From: Paracoccaceae bacterium
GTDB taxonomy: Bacteria; Pseudomonadota; Alphaproteobacteria; Rhodobacterales; Rhodobacteraceae
Assembly: GCA_026989055.1 (NCBI GenBank)
Contig: JALSKC010000051.1
Location: 1 to 60,225 of the forward strand
DNA length: 60,225 bases
Reading direction: 5' to 3'
Made by a program: the position numbers and the translations under genes
Shown: piece by piece, positions 18,594-28,854 of the stretch
Numbering within the stretch: position 1 is the first letter of the stretch
How the letters are laid out: the number at the start of each line of letters is the position of its first letter
Notes under the pieces: generated by a model
What the model saw: only the letters and a program-made list of their open reading frames with translations
Databases searched by the model: none
What the model was told of the DNA's origin: nothing

Positions 18594-19040
18594 ATGCCGA
18601 AAACCGCCGAAAGACGCCATCTGCCCTATTCCGCGCGTCAGATGTATGATCTGGTCGCCGATGTCGAGCGTTACCCGGAGTTCCTGCCCTGGGCGGCGGC
18701 GGCGCGGATCCGGTCGCGGCGCGCCTGCGGCGATCACGAGCTGCTCGAAGCAGATCTGGTGATTTCCTTCAGGCTGTTTCGCGAGCGATTCGGCAGCCGG
18801 GTGCGGCTGTGGCCGGGGCGGCTGCGGATCGAGACCGAATATCTGGACGGGCCCTTCCGCCATCTGCACTCGCACTGGCAGTTCGCCGATTGCCCCGACG
18901 GTGGCTGCGAGGTGGATTTCGCGGTCGATTTCGAGTTCCGGAGCGCGCTTCTGCAGAAGGTGATCGGGGCGGTGTTCAACGAGGCGATGGCCCGGATCGT
19001 GCGCGCCTTCGAGGACCGCGCGGCGCAGCTTTACGGGTAG
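18594..19040 (+). CDS. COQ10/RatA-like START domain protein
   Basis: A 148-residue polyketide-cyclase/START-type protein. The opening [24 protein letters not shown] is typical of the COQ10 family, which binds ubiquinone intermediates and supports respiration; relatives named RatA were once described as toxins of ribosome association. The C-terminal part ends [18 protein letters not shown] lipid-binding role in quinone function is the best inference. No strong Shine-Dalgarno sequence is visible, and the leader is short because of the divergent hpt. Confidence 0.88.
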   Translation: MPKTAERRHLPYSARQMYDLVADVERYPEFLPWAAAARIRSRRACGDHELLEADLVISFRLFRERFGSRVRLWPGRLRIETEYLDGPFRHLHSHWQFADCPDGGCEVDFAVDFEFRSALLQKVIGAVFNEAMARIVRAFEDRAAQLYG

Positions 19041-19186
19041 CGCGTTCTGATCTCTGCGCTCCCGCCCGGGGTGCCGGGCCGGCTGTCGGCGCCGTCCGGC
19101 CGGCTCCGGCCCGGTCGCAGGCTTGATCCGCCGCTCGGCAGGGGCGAATGTCGGCGCGCGGATGTCGTCTCGGGTGAGGAGCTGCG

Positions 19187-20500
19187 ATGCTTGCGGAACG
19201 GTTGGCGGAATTCGCCCTGCATGCGTGCCCGGAGGCGGCGGCGCTGGAAAGGATGCGGCTTTCGCTGTTCGACTGGGCGGTTTGCGCCCTGGCCGGCCAG
19301 GGCACGGATGTGGCCCGGGCGGTCCGGGCGCTGGCACGCCAGGAGGGTGGCGCGACGCAGGCCGGCCTGCTCGGCAGCGCGTCGCGGGTGCCGGTGCGCA
19401 TGGCGGCGCTGGCCAACGGGGCGGCCGGCCACGCGCTGGATTGCGACGATACCCATTTCGCCCATATCGGCCACCCCTCGGCGGCGGTGGTGCCGGCGGC
19501 GCTGGCGGTGGCCGAACAGGCCGGGGCCGGGGGGCGGGCACTGCTCGAGGCGGCGCTGGTCGGGGCCGAGGCCTCGGTCAGGGTCGGGCTGTGGCTGGGG
19601 CGGGCGCATTACCAGGCGGGCTTTCACCAGACGGCGACCGCCGGAGCCTTCGGTGCCTGCCTGGCGGTGGCGCGCCTGCTCGGGCTCGGGCCTGCCGGCA
19701 CGGCACAGGCGCTGGGGCTGCTCGCCTCCCGGGCCTCGGGGCTGAAGGTGCAGTTCGGTTCGATGGGCAAGCCGCTGAACGCGGGGATCGCCGCGGCCAA
19801 CGGAGTGGAAGCGGTGCTGCTGGCCCGGGCCGGGCTGCGCTCGGTGCCGGAGGCGCTGGAGGGTGCGCAGGGATTTGGCGCGACCCATGCCGGCGAAGGC
19901 AATGTCGGGGCTTTCGAGTCGCTCGGCACGTGCTGGCTGATGCGGGATGTGCGCTACAAGTTCCACGCCTGCTGCCACGGGCTGCACGCGATGCTGGAGG
20001 CTCTGGCGGCGGTGGTGCCGGCGGGCGGGGTGCGGCCCGGGCGGCTGATCGGGCTGGAGATCTCTGCCCACCCGCGCTGGGCGACGGTATGCGACATCGC
20101 CGCGCCGGAAGACGGCCTGCAGTGCAAGTTCAGCTTTCGCCAGGTGGCGGCGATGCTGTTGGCCGGGCGCGATACGGCGCAGCCCGAAAGCTACAGCGAT
20201 GCCGCGGCGCGCGATCCGCTGCTGGCCGGGCTGCGGGAGCGCGTGCGGGTGGAATTCGACGGGGAACTTCCGGAATGGGCCGCCGAGGTGCGGTTGCGCA
20301 TGGCGGGTGCGGCCGTGCGCCGGGCGCGGCACGATCTGAGCGCGCCGGTGGCGCCGGATGTCCTGGCGGCGCGGCTGCGCGGCAAGGCACGGGCCTTTCT
20401 GGGCGCGGCGCGCGCCGAGGCGCTGGAGGCGGCGGTGCTGTCGGGGCCGGCGCCGGAGATGGCCGCGTTGCTCCGGATCCTGTTCCCGGCGGAGGGGTGA
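19187..20500 (+). CDS. MmgE/PrpD family protein
   Basis: A 437-residue protein of the family that includes 2-methylcitrate dehydratase (PrpD), MmgE and cis-aconitate decarboxylase. Family marks include [19 protein letters not shown], which contains active-site His residues, [34 protein letters not shown] and [14 protein letters not shown]. No prpB or prpC is present, so the substrate cannot be named from context. ATG 19187 follows GAGGAG by five bases. It is flanked by the COQ10-like gene on the same strand and convergent cinA. Confidence 0.88.
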   Translation: MLAERLAEFALHACPEAAALERMRLSLFDWAVCALAGQGTDVARAVRALARQEGGATQAGLLGSASRVPVRMAALANGAAGHALDCDDTHFAHIGHPSAAVVPAALAVAEQAGAGGRALLEAALVGAEASVRVGLWLGRAHYQAGFHQTATAGAFGACLAVARLLGLGPAGTAQALGLLASRASGLKVQFGSMGKPLNAGIAAANGVEAVLLARAGLRSVPEALEGAQGFGATHAGEGNVGAFESLGTCWLMRDVRYKFHACCHGLHAMLEALAAVVPAGGVRPGRLIGLEISAHPRWATVCDIAAPEDGLQCKFSFRQVAAMLLAGRDTAQPESYSDAAARDPLLAGLRERVRVEFDGELPEWAAEVRLRMAGAAVRRARHDLSAPVAPDVLAARLRGKARAFLGAARAEALEAAVLSGPAPEMAALLRILFPAEG

Positions 20501-20608
20501 GCCCGGCACGGAGGAGGCGGGGCAGCGCCGGGGAGCGGCTTCGGCCCCGGGAGGCGGCAGGCGCGCCGGGGGAGGGCGCAAGGGGAGCAGGGCGCCAGGA
20601 CGCGGAGC

Positions 20609-21115
20609 TCAGGAAAGGGCGCCGATCAGCAGCCGCAGCGCGTGTTCCACCGATGCCTGCCGCACCGCCCTGCGCCCCCGGGCGCCGAATTCGACGGTTT
20701 CGGCGATCGTCGGCCCGAGCCCGGCACGGGCGAAGCAGACCCGCCCCTCGGGCTTGTGCGCCGAACCTCCCGGCCCGGCGATTCCGGTGATCGCCACCGC
20801 CAGGGCGGCATTGCCGCGCGCCAGCGCGCCTTCGGCCATTTCGCGCGCCACCGGCTCGGACACCGCGCCGTGGGCGGCCAGGGTTGCCGCGCGCACCCCC
20901 AGCAGGCTGCGCTTGGCGGCGTCCGAATAGGTGACGAATCCGCATTCGAACATTTCGGAAGCGCCGGGAACCTCGGTGATCGCACCGGCCAGCAGCCCGC
21001 CGGTGCAGCTTTCGGCGGTGCTCAGGCGGATATTCGCCGCGCGGGCCCGCGCGCGCAGTCGTTCCGCCGCGCTCAGAACCGCCGCGCTCAGAACCGCTCC
21101 GCTCAGAACCGCCAT
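20609..21115 (-). CDS. CinA family protein (nicotinamide-nucleotide amidase-like)
   Basis: A 168-residue stand-alone C-terminal CinA domain, the family of PncC, which deamidates NMN in pyridine nucleotide recycling. Conserved elements are STAESCTGGLLAGAITEVPG, GFVTYSDAAKRSLLGV and ITGIAGPGGSAHKPEGRV. The COG1058 half of full-length CinA is absent, as in many proteobacteria. The first 18 residues are a degenerate AVLSG/A repeat encoded by a 15-bp tandem array that also contains the pgpA stop, so the N-terminus may be recent. It overlaps the end of pgpA by 13 bp and is the last gene of the ispDF-pgpA-cinA operon. Confidence 0.9.
   Translation of the reverse strand: MAVLSGAVLSAAVLSAAERLRARARAANIRLSTAESCTGGLLAGAITEVPGASEMFECGFVTYSDAAKRSLLGVRAATLAAHGAVSEPVAREMAEGALARGNAALAVAITGIAGPGGSAHKPEGRVCFARAGLGPTIAETVEFGARGRRAVRQASVEHALRLLIGALS
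21071..21115. repeat. 15-bp tandem repeat across the pgpA/cinA junction
   Basis: Three adjacent 15-bp units on the + strand begin GCTCAGAACCGC. The third holds both the pgpA stop and the cinA start. Read on the minus strand they encode the repeated AVLSG/A at the CinA N-terminus. Confidence 0.85.
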
Positions 21116-21621
21116 GTCAGATATTCCCACAGTGCCGCGCCCTGATGCGCGAGCAGCCCGGCCAGAAGGGTGAGCAGCGCCGCCATGGCGCCGGCGATCA
21201 CGTCGTCGAGCATCACCCCGAGCGCATCGCCCCGCCGGTCGGCCCGCCCCACCGGCCCCGGTTTCCAGATATCGAACAGCCGGAACAGCACGAATCCCAT
21301 GACCCAGCCGGGCCAGGGGAACACCCAAGGGTCGGCGCCCATCCACCACAGCCCGGCGCTCAGCGGCCACAGCGCGACCCACATGCCGGCCACCTCGTCG
21401 ATCACGATTTCCGCGGGGTCGTGTTCGGCCTGCCCGGCGGTGGCCGTGGCTGTGGCCCACCAGCCGAGCGCGAAGACGGCGAGCGTGGCCGCCGCCAGCA
21501 GCGGGAATCCGCCCCACCAGTGCAGCAGCCATGCCGGCGGGATTGCGGCGGCTGCTCCCCAGCTGCCCGGCGCCGGGCGCAGCAGGCCGACCCCGAAGAA
21601 GGTGGCCACCGCCCGGCTCAT
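21103..21621 (-). CDS. pgpA: Phosphatidylglycerophosphatase A
   Basis: A 172-residue inner-membrane phosphatase that converts phosphatidylglycerophosphate to phosphatidylglycerol. The PgpA signature acidic stretch is [13 protein letters not shown], followed by [20 protein letters not shown], with several hydrophobic spans. The start [12 protein letters not shown] at 21621 overlaps the ispDF stop (ATGA), and its own end overlaps cinA, so all three genes are probably translationally coupled. Length fits the family (about 170). Confidence 0.93.
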   Translation of the reverse strand: MSRAVATFFGVGLLRPAPGSWGAAAAIPPAWLLHWWGGFPLLAAATLAVFALGWWATATATAGQAEHDPAEIVIDEVAGMWVALWPLSAGLWWMGADPWVFPWPGWVMGFVLFRLFDIWKPGPVGRADRRGDALGVMLDDVIAGAMAALLTLLAGLLAHQGAALWEYLTWRF

Positions 21622-22790
21622 GGTGCCACCAGGGTGACGCTGGCCAGCGCCGCTATGCCCTCGCCGCGTCCGGTGAAGCCCAGCCGCTCCGAGGTGGTGG
21701 CCTTGACGCTGATCCGCCCGGCCTCGGTGCCGGCGATCTCGGCCAGCGCCCGTGCCATCGCCGGTGCGTGCGGGCCGATCCTGGGTTCTTCGCAGATCAG
21801 CGTCAGATCGGCGTTGGACAGGACATAGCCCCGTGCCCGGGCCCGCGCCAGGGCATGCTCCAGGAAGATCCGGCTGTCGGCGCCCTTCCACTGCGGATCG
21901 GAGGGCGGAAAGTGCCGCCCGATGTCGCCTTCGGCCAGCGCGCCGTAGATGGCGTCGGTGAGCGCGTGCATGCCCACGTCGGCGTCTGAGTGGCCCTTCA
22001 GCCCGCGCGCATACGGGATGCGCACCCCGCAGAGCACCACATGGTCGCCTTCGGAAAAGGCGTGCACGTCGAAACCGTTGCCGGTGCGAATGTCCATCTG
22101 CCGCCCCGTCCTTTCCTGCGCTCTCCGCTCCCGGGCGGCCAGATACATTTCGGCGCGGGCGAAATCGGCCGCCGTGGTGATCTTCAGATTGTGCTCGGCG
22201 CCTTCGACGATGGCAACCTCGATTCCGGCGGCGCGGGCGATCTCCACATCGTCGGCAGCCCCGCCGGGATGGGCCCGGTGCGCGGCCAGGATGGCCGGAA
22301 AGTGGAACCCCTGCGGGGTCTGGGCCCGGAACAGTTCGTCGCGGTTCACCACGCTGCCGACCCGTCCTTCGCTGGCGCGCCAGAGCGCATCGTTCACCGC
22401 CAGTGCGGGGGCGGCGCCGGGGTGGCTGTCGAGCGCGGCGCAGACGCGCGCGATGATCCCCTGATCAACCAGCGGGCGCGCGCCGTCATGGATGAGAACG
22501 CGCTCGGGGCTGCTGTCTGCGAGCGCTTCGAGCCCGGCGCGCACCGAGGCGTCGCGGGTCGTGCCGCCGGTTGCCACCCGCACGTCTGGATGGGCCGCAT
22601 AGCCGGCGGCCAGGCCCATGTCGTCGGGGGCGAGCACCAGCACGATCGGCCCGATCTGCGGCGCGCTGCGAAAGGTCTCCAGGGTCCGGGAAAGCACCGT
22701 TCGCCCGCCAAGCTCGCGCCATTGCTTGGGCAGACCGGGGCCGGCGCGCCTGCCGCGCCCGGCGGCAACGATGATGGCAGCTGTGCTCAT
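21618..22790 (-). CDS. ispDF: Bifunctional IspD/IspF enzyme of the MEP isoprenoid pathway
   Basis: A 390-residue fusion. Residues 1-225 are the CDP-ME synthase IspD ([34 protein letters not shown]). Residues 230-390 are the MECDP synthase IspF ([11 protein letters not shown] with the metal-binding Asp/His, [32 protein letters not shown]). The first catalyses the CTP-dependent step and the second the cyclisation; the kinase step between them belongs to IspE, which is not here. The fusion is common in alphaproteobacteria. It is first in the ispDF-pgpA-cinA operon and divergent from dusB across 209 bp. Confidence 0.97.
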   Translation of the reverse strand: MSTAAIIVAAGRGRRAGPGLPKQWRELGGRTVLSRTLETFRSAPQIGPIVLVLAPDDMGLAAGYAAHPDVRVATGGTTRDASVRAGLEALADSSPERVLIHDGARPLVDQGIIARVCAALDSHPGAAPALAVNDALWRASEGRVGSVVNRDELFRAQTPQGFHFPAILAAHRAHPGGAADDVEIARAAGIEVAIVEGAEHNLKITTAADFARAEMYLAARERRAQERTGRQMDIRTGNGFDVHAFSEGDHVVLCGVRIPYARGLKGHSDADVGMHALTDAIYGALAEGDIGRHFPPSDPQWKGADSRIFLEHALARARARGYVLSNADLTLICEEPRIGPHAPAMARALAEIAGTEAGRISVKATTSERLGFTGRGEGIAALASVTLVAP

Positions 22791-22999
22791 GCAACCCCCT
22801 TGGCCGGCTTCTGTCTAATCCGCTCCCGGTGCCGAGACAATGGGGCAGTCGACAATGGGCAGGCGGTCGGCGGCCGGCGACGCAAGGCGCTCCGGCGCGG
22901 CACCGGCGGGAGAGGCAGTTTCCGCCCCTGCCCCCGGCGGGCGTTGCAATGGGGCGCGCTCTCGGGTAGCTCCGAAGCGCGTGCACAAGGATTGGGCAA

Positions 23000-24010
23000 T
23001 TGAGCACAGGAGTGGCGGAACTCTCGCTGGCGCCGCCGGCGTTTCTGGCGCCGATGGCCGGGATCACCGACCTGCCGTTTCGCCGGCTGGCGCGGCGCTT
23101 CGGCGCCGGGCTGGTGGTCAGCGAAATGGTGGCCAGCCAGGAGATGGTGCAGGCCAGGCCCGGGGCGCGCGAGCGTGCCGAGCTCGGGCTGGCGGTGGAG
23201 AACAGCGCCGTGCAGCTGGCCGGGCGCGAGGCCCGCTGGATGGCCGAGGCCGCGCGGATGGTCGAGGCGAACGGTGCCCGGATCATCGACATCAACATGG
23301 GCTGCCCGGCGCGCAGGGTGACCGGGGGGATGTCCGGCTCGGCGCTGATGAAGGATCTCGACCACGCGCTGCGCCTGATCGAGGCGGTGGTGGGCGCGGT
23401 CAGCCTGCCGGTGACGCTGAAGTGCCGGCTGGGCTGGAACGCGCAGATGCTGAACGCACCCGACCTCGCGCGCCGGGCCGAGGCGGCGGGGGTGCGGATG
23501 ATCACCGTGCACGGGCGCACCCGCTGCCAGTTCTACAGGGGGCGGGCCGACTGGGCGGCGATCGGGGCGGTGAAGCGGGCGGTACGCATCCCGGTGATCG
23601 CCAACGGAGACATCGCCACGGAGGCGGAGGCGCGCCGGGCGCTGGCCGAATCGGGGGCCGACGGGGTGATGATCGGGCGTGCCGCCCGGGGCCGGCCGTG
23701 GCTTCCCGGGAGGCTCGGGGCGGCGTTGACGGGCGCGCCGGGGCCGGCCGTGCCTTGCGGGGAGGAGCTGGCGGCGCTGGCGGCCGAGCATTACGAGGAG
23801 GCGCTTTCCTTCTACGGCGCGCCGCTCGGCGGGCGGGTGATGCGCAAGCATCTGGGCTGGTACATGGATCATGCCGGCACGCCGGAGTCGCTGCGCCGGC
23901 GGGTTCTGACCGAGGAAGCGCCGGCGGCGGTGCTGCGGCTTCTGCCCCCGGCGCTGGCCGGCCGGCCGGTGGAGGATCCGGCGGAGGAGCCGGCGGAGAA
24001 GGCAGCATGA
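23000..24010 (+). CDS. dusB: tRNA-dihydrouridine synthase B (NifR3)
   Basis: A 336-residue FMN enzyme that reduces uridines in tRNA D loops. Marks are FLAPMAGITDLPFRRLARR, IIDINMGCPARRVTGG with the catalytic Cys, TLKCRLGW and the flavin-phosphate region VIANGDI ... GVMIGRAARGRPW. This gene was named nifR3 in Rhodobacter capsulatus, where it leads the ntrBC operon, as it does here. The start TTG 23000 has AAGGA about eight bases upstream; GTG 23012 is an alternative. The stop overlaps the ntrB start (ATGA). Confidence 0.95.
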   Translation: MSTGVAELSLAPPAFLAPMAGITDLPFRRLARRFGAGLVVSEMVASQEMVQARPGARERAELGLAVENSAVQLAGREARWMAEAARMVEANGARIIDINMGCPARRVTGGMSGSALMKDLDHALRLIEAVVGAVSLPVTLKCRLGWNAQMLNAPDLARRAEAAGVRMITVHGRTRCQFYRGRADWAAIGAVKRAVRIPVIANGDIATEAEARRALAESGADGVMIGRAARGRPWLPGRLGAALTGAPGPAVPCGEELAALAAEHYEEALSFYGAPLGGRVMRKHLGWYMDHAGTPESLRRRVLTEEAPAAVLRLLPPALAGRPVEDPAEEPAEKAA

Positions 24011-25095
24011 ACCCGCCGGGTGATGCGCTCTGGAACTCGCTGCCGGTTCCGGCCTTCGTGATCGGTGCGGACGACCGCATCGGCGCCGTCAACCCGGCGG
24101 CCGAGCAGTTCCTGAACAGCTCGGCCCGGCGGCTGCGGGGGGCGCGGCTGTTCGAGCGGCTGGCGATCGACGCGCCCCTGGAGGGCGTGCTCGGGCGGGT
24201 GCGCGATACGCTGTCGCCGGTCTTCGTCAAGAATGTCGATGTTTCGGGGGGGCAGCGCCCGCCGGTGCCCTGTGACATCCAGTTCGCGCCGCTGAGCGGA
24301 AGTGCAGGCGAGGTGCTGCTGGTGATGGAGCCGCGCCAGCTCTCGGAGCGGCTGGGCACGGGGTGGGCGGTGTCCTCCTCCGCCCGCAGCGCCATCGGCA
24401 TGGCCGAGATGCTGGCCCACGAGATCAAGAACCCGCTGGCCGGGATCACCGGCGCGGCCCAGCTTCTGGCGATGAACCTGCCCGCGGAGGAGCGCGAGAT
24501 GACCGACCTGATCGTTGCCGAGAGCCGCCGGATCGTGGCGCTGCTGGAGCAGGTCGAGCAGTTCGGCAACCTGCGCCCGCCCGAAAAACGGGTGATCAAC
24601 ATCCACGACATCCTGGACCGGGCCCGGCGCTCGGCGCTGCTGGGCTTTGCCGCAAGGATGCGGATCCGGGAGGAATACGACCCCTCCCTGCCGCCGACCT
24701 TCGTCGATCGTGACCAGATGATCCAGGTGGTGCTCAACCTGCTGAAGAACGCCGCCGAGGCGGCGGGCTCGCAGGGGGGGATCATCCGCCTCCGTACCTT
24801 CTACGACCTCGGCCTGTCGCTGCGCCGGGCCGACGGGCAGGGCACCCGGCTGCCGCTGCAGGTGGAGATCATCGACGACGGCCCCGGCATTCCACCGGAG
24901 ATTTATGCCGACATCTTCGAGCCCTTCGTGTCGGGGCGCGAGAACGGCACCGGGCTGGGGCTGGCGCTGGTCAGCCGGATCGTCAGCGAGAACGGCGGCT
25001 GGGTGACGGTGGAATCGGTGCCCGGGCGAACGGCCTTCCGGATCTCGCTGCCCGTCGCTCCGTTCGAGGCGGATGAAACCGGAGAGGGCGGCTGA
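24007..25095 (+). CDS. ntrB: Nitrogen regulation sensor kinase NtrB
   Basis: A 362-residue cytosolic histidine kinase that phosphorylates NtrC when nitrogen is scarce and dephosphorylates it, with PII (GlnB), when nitrogen is ample. It has an N-terminal PAS domain (residues 8-110), the H-box [20 protein letters not shown] with the phospho-accepting His, an N-box [13 protein letters not shown], and G-boxes [11 protein letters not shown] and [13 protein letters not shown]. It lacks membrane segments, as expected. It overlaps dusB by four bases and ntrC by one, so the three form one coupled unit. Confidence 0.96.
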   Translation: MNPPGDALWNSLPVPAFVIGADDRIGAVNPAAEQFLNSSARRLRGARLFERLAIDAPLEGVLGRVRDTLSPVFVKNVDVSGGQRPPVPCDIQFAPLSGSAGEVLLVMEPRQLSERLGTGWAVSSSARSAIGMAEMLAHEIKNPLAGITGAAQLLAMNLPAEEREMTDLIVAESRRIVALLEQVEQFGNLRPPEKRVINIHDILDRARRSALLGFAARMRIREEYDPSLPPTFVDRDQMIQVVLNLLKNAAEAAGSQGGIIRLRTFYDLGLSLRRADGQGTRLPLQVEIIDDGPGIPPEIYADIFEPFVSGRENGTGLGLALVSRIVSENGGWVTVESVPGRTAFRISLPVAPFEADETGEGG

Positions 25096-26459
25096 TGGAT
25101 GGCACGGTTCTGGTCGCCGATGACGACCGCACGATCCGCACGGTTCTCACCCAGGCGCTGACCCGGGCCGGCTGCAAGGTGCACGCCACCTCCTCGCTGA
25201 CCACGCTGCTGCGCTGGGTCGGAGAGGGGCGGGGCGATCTGGTGATCACCGATGTGGTGATGCCCGACGGCAACGGGCTGGAAGCGTTGCCCGAGATCGC
25301 GCGGATGCGCCCCGGCCTGCCGGTAATCGTGATTTCGGCGCAGAACAACATCGTGACCGCGATCCAGGCCGCCGAGGCGGAAGCCTACGACTACCTTCCC
25401 AAGCCCTTCGACCTGCCGGACCTGATGAAGCGTGCCGCCCGCGCGCTCCGTTCCCGTCGCCACCGTCCGGCGCCGTCCGGCCCGCCCCGGGAGCAGGACG
25501 AGGATCTGCCGCTCGTCGGGCGCACGCCGGCGATGCAGGCGCTGTATCGGCTGGTGGCACGGGTGATGAACACCGACATTCCGGTGCTGATCACCGGCGA
25601 AAGCGGTACCGGAAAATCGCTGATCGCGCGCGCGGTGCATGATTTTTCCGACCGGCGCAACATGCCCTTCGTCGTGGCCACGCCGGCCGAGCTGGAGGGG
25701 ATCGACGCTCCGGCGGCGCTGCTGGAGAAGGCGCGCGGCGGCTCGCTGCTTTTCGACGAGGTGGGAGATTTCCCGCCCGAGATCCAGGGCCGGGTGGTGC
25801 GCATGCTCGATACCCTCGCCGATGGAGCGCCGCGGATCATGGCCACCAGCCAGGACGACCTGGGCGCGCGCTTGGAGGGGGGCGGTTTCCGCAAGGACCT
25901 GTTCTACCGGCTGGGGGGGGTGATCATCGCGGTGCCGCCGCTGCGCGAGCGGGTCGATGACATAGAGCCTCTGTGCGCGCATTTCCTGGCCCGTGCCGCG
26001 CGCGACGGGCTGGCCCGGCGGCGGCTGTCCGGGCAGGCGCGGGCGCTGTTTCGCGGTTTCGGCTGGCCGGGCAACGTGCGCCAGCTGGAAAACGCGATCC
26101 GTCGCCTGGTGGTGACCTCCAGCGAGGAGGAGATTTCGGCCGCCGAGGCGCAGGCGGTGCTGAGCCAGCAGCCGATGGCGGCCGCCACGGAGGGAGCAGA
26201 CGAGACCGAGCGCCTTTCCGGCTCCGTCGAGAAGCACCTGCGCCGCTATTTTGACCTGCACGGCGGCGCGCTGCCGCCGCCCGGGCTTTACGGCCGCATC
26301 CTGCGCGAGATCGAGCGCCCGCTGATCGAGGTCGCCCTCGAAGCCACCGGCGGCAACCAGGCGAAATGCGCGCAGCTTCTGGGAATCAACCGCAATACCC
26401 TGCGCAAGAAGATCACCGATCTGGATATTCGCGTGACACGGCGCCGCAAATTGATGTAA
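25095..26459 (+). CDS. ntrC: Nitrogen regulator NtrC, lacking the GAFTGA loop
   Basis: A 454-residue response regulator. The receiver has the acidic pair VLVADDDR and the phospho-Asp in [14 protein letters not shown]. The AAA+ domain has Walker A GESGTGKS and Walker [11 protein letters not shown], and a Fis-type helix-turn-helix ends the protein ([21 protein letters not shown]). Between Walker A and B the segment [22 protein letters not shown] is short and contains no GAFTGA, the loop that contacts sigma54. In Rhodobacter capsulatus an NtrC of this kind activates sigma70 promoters, so the same is likely here. It is co-transcribed with dusB and ntrB. Confidence 0.96.
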   Translation: MDGTVLVADDDRTIRTVLTQALTRAGCKVHATSSLTTLLRWVGEGRGDLVITDVVMPDGNGLEALPEIARMRPGLPVIVISAQNNIVTAIQAAEAEAYDYLPKPFDLPDLMKRAARALRSRRHRPAPSGPPREQDEDLPLVGRTPAMQALYRLVARVMNTDIPVLITGESGTGKSLIARAVHDFSDRRNMPFVVATPAELEGIDAPAALLEKARGGSLLFDEVGDFPPEIQGRVVRMLDTLADGAPRIMATSQDDLGARLEGGGFRKDLFYRLGGVIIAVPPLRERVDDIEPLCAHFLARAARDGLARRRLSGQARALFRGFGWPGNVRQLENAIRRLVVTSSEEEISAAEAQAVLSQQPMAAATEGADETERLSGSVEKHLRRYFDLHGGALPPPGLYGRILREIERPLIEVALEATGGNQAKCAQLLGINRNTLRKKITDLDIRVTRRRKLM

Positions 26460-26568
26460 AAGAGCAACAAGAGTGGCATTTCCGCCTCATCCGGCCGCCC
26501 GGGCGGTGCGGCGGGCAAGCCACCACGGCGGCAACGCCGCGCAAGGCGGCATGTGGCGAGGGTAGGGC

Positions 26569-28842
26569 GTGCGGGCATCGGTTCGAGCGGGGACATGGCA
26601 GCGTCTGATCCGGCTCAGGCGGCAGCGACGCTTCCAGAATGCCGCCACGATCAGCCTGTTCATCCTGGGCCCGCTTCTGGCGCTGCTGACCTTCCTGGTG
26701 CTCGGGCCGCTGCAGGAGGGCGTGACCTCGCCTCGGCTGCGGCTGGTGCTGCTGGCCGACCTGATCTACGTGCTGGTGGTGGCAGCGCTGGTGCTGCAGC
26801 GGGTGATGCGGATGATCGCCGCACGGCGCGCCAGATCGGCCGGCTCGCGGCTGCATCTGCGCCTGACCGGGGTATTCGCGCTGATGGCGCTGATTCCGAC
26901 CGTCCTGGTCGCCGTCTTTGCCACGCTGACCGTGAACATCGGGCTGGAGGGGTGGTTTTCCGAGCGGGTGCGCCAGGTTGTCGGCAATTCGCTTTCGGCT
27001 GCCCAGGCCTATGAGGAGGAACACCGGCGCGACCTGATTCTCGATGCCCGGGCGCTGACCCGTTTCCTGGTTGCGGCGCGGGCCCAGAATCCGTTCATGT
27101 CCGATGGCGACATCCGGCAGATCCTGACCCAGGGGCAGGGGCAGATTCAGCGCGGGCTGAAGGAAGCCTATGTGATCGACAGCACCGGCCGGATCCGTGC
27201 CCGCGGCGAGCGTTCCTACCTGTTCGACTACGAACCGCCGACGCCGGAGCAGATCGCCCGGGCCGATCAGGGGGAGATCGTCGTCATCAAGGACTGGGAC
27301 CGGAACGAGTTCCGTGCCCTGGCCAGGCTTTCCAGCTACCTCGACCGCTATCTTTACGTGACCAGGGAGGTGGACGGAGAGATCCTCAACCTGCTGGACG
27401 ATACCCGCGAGACGGTGGCGCTCTACAACCAGCTGGAAAGCGAACGCGGCAAGCTGCTGTTCGAGTTCGGGCTGCTCTATCTGGGCTTCGCGCTGATCCT
27501 GATCGTTGCCGCGGTCTGGCTGGGCATGTGGTTCGCCGAACGCCTGTCGCGCCCGGTCGGCCGGCTGGCCGGCGCCGCCCAGCGGGTGGGCGCGGGAGAT
27601 CTGGACGTGCAGGTGATCGAGGAGGAGGGCGACGACGAGATCGCCGTGCTCGGGCGGCTGTTCAACCGGATGACCCGGCAGCTGCGTGGCCAGCGCGAGG
27701 CGCTGCTGGACAACACCCGCCAGATCGAGGAGCGCCGGCGGCTGTTCGATTCGGTGCTTTCCTCGGTCACCTCGGGCGTGATCGGGCTGGACGGCGCCGG
27801 GAGGGTGACCTTCGTCAACCGTTCGGCCGAACGGCTGCTGCGGCTGGAAGAGCCCCCGCCCCCGGGAGTCGGGCTGGAGGCCGTCGCGGCCGAATTCGTG
27901 CCGCTGCTGGAGCGGTTGCGCGCGAACCGGGCCGAGGTGGTCCAGGAGGAGCTGCGCCTGCTGCGCCGCGGCCGGCAGGAGAACCTGCTGGTGCGGGTCT
28001 CGACCATGCGCAATGCCGAAGGCGGCCTGGAAGGCTACGTGCTGGCCTTCGACGACGTGACCGATCTGGTCGCGGCCCAGCGCATGGCGGCCTGGGGCGA
28101 TGTGGCGCGCCGCATCGCGCACGAGATCAAGAACCCGCTGACCCCGATCCAGCTGTCGGCCGAGCGCCTCAAGCGCCGCTTCGCGCCGCTGCTGGCGGAG
28201 GGGCGCGCCGAGCTGGAACGGCATGCCGAGGTGATCATCCGCCAGACCGGCGACCTGCGGCGCATCGTCGACGAGTTCTCCCGCTTCGCGCGGATGCCGG
28301 AGCCGGACCGGCGCGAGACCGATCTGGTCGCGCTGGTTTCCGATGCGGTGCTGCTGCAGCGGGACGGCCAGCCCGGGGTGGATTTCCGGCTGGATCTTCC
28401 CGAGGCGCCGATCCGGGCCGATCTGGATCAGACCATGATCAGCCAGGCGCTGACGAACATGCTCAAGAACGCCGGAGAAGCCATCGAGGAAAGGCGCAGG
28501 AAGGCGGGCGAAAAGGGGTTCTCCCCGGAAATCCGCGTCACCCTGAGACAGGAGGACGCCGAGGCGGTGATCACCATAGCCGACAACGGCATCGGCCTGC
28601 CCGAGGACCGCGCCCGCCTGTTCGAACCCTATGTGACGACCCGCGCCGCCGGCACCGGGCTGGGGCTGCCGATCGTCAAGAAGATCGTCGAGGAGCACGG
28701 CGGCACGCTGGAGCTGCGCGATGCCGAAGGGTTCGATGGCGATGCGCATCGCGGTGCGCTGGCCGTCATTCGCCTGCCGGTGCGCCGTGTCCGGCCCGGC
28801 GCGGAGGCCGGCAGCGGCAGGCAACGGGAAACCGTCAAATGA
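26569..28842 (+). CDS. ntrY: Membrane sensor kinase NtrY
   Basis: A 757-residue histidine kinase with two N-terminal membrane helices (near residues 28-47 and 57-78), a third at about 95-120, a large periplasmic region, and a fourth helix near residue 300 (LLYLGFALILIVAAVWLGMWF). A HAMP domain (RPVGRLAGAAQRVGAGDLDV), a PAS region, the H-box [21 protein letters not shown] and ATPase boxes (ADNGIGLPED, GTGLGLPIVKKIV) follow. NtrYX senses redox or nitrogen state in alphaproteobacteria. GTG 26569 is preceded by GAGGGTAGGGC. The 109-bp gap after ntrC may hold a separate promoter. Confidence 0.95.
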   Translation: MRASVRAGTWQRLIRLRRQRRFQNAATISLFILGPLLALLTFLVLGPLQEGVTSPRLRLVLLADLIYVLVVAALVLQRVMRMIAARRARSAGSRLHLRLTGVFALMALIPTVLVAVFATLTVNIGLEGWFSERVRQVVGNSLSAAQAYEEEHRRDLILDARALTRFLVAARAQNPFMSDGDIRQILTQGQGQIQRGLKEAYVIDSTGRIRARGERSYLFDYEPPTPEQIARADQGEIVVIKDWDRNEFRALARLSSYLDRYLYVTREVDGEILNLLDDTRETVALYNQLESERGKLLFEFGLLYLGFALILIVAAVWLGMWFAERLSRPVGRLAGAAQRVGAGDLDVQVIEEEGDDEIAVLGRLFNRMTRQLRGQREALLDNTRQIEERRRLFDSVLSSVTSGVIGLDGAGRVTFVNRSAERLLRLEEPPPPGVGLEAVAAEFVPLLERLRANRAEVVQEELRLLRRGRQENLLVRVSTMRNAEGGLEGYVLAFDDVTDLVAAQRMAAWGDVARRIAHEIKNPLTPIQLSAERLKRRFAPLLAEGRAELERHAEVIIRQTGDLRRIVDEFSRFARMPEPDRRETDLVALVSDAVLLQRDGQPGVDFRLDLPEAPIRADLDQTMISQALTNMLKNAGEAIEERRRKAGEKGFSPEIRVTLRQEDAEAVITIADNGIGLPEDRARLFEPYVTTRAAGTGLGLPIVKKIVEEHGGTLELRDAEGFDGDAHRGALAVIRLPVRRVRPGAEAGSGRQRETVK

Positions 28843-28854
28843 GGAAGCAGTGAC

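Noticed and set aside
19123-20790. A 555-residue plus-strand frame overlapping the MmgE/PrpD gene
   Set aside because: Gly/Arg/Ala-rich shadow in another frame of the conserved MmgE/PrpD gene.
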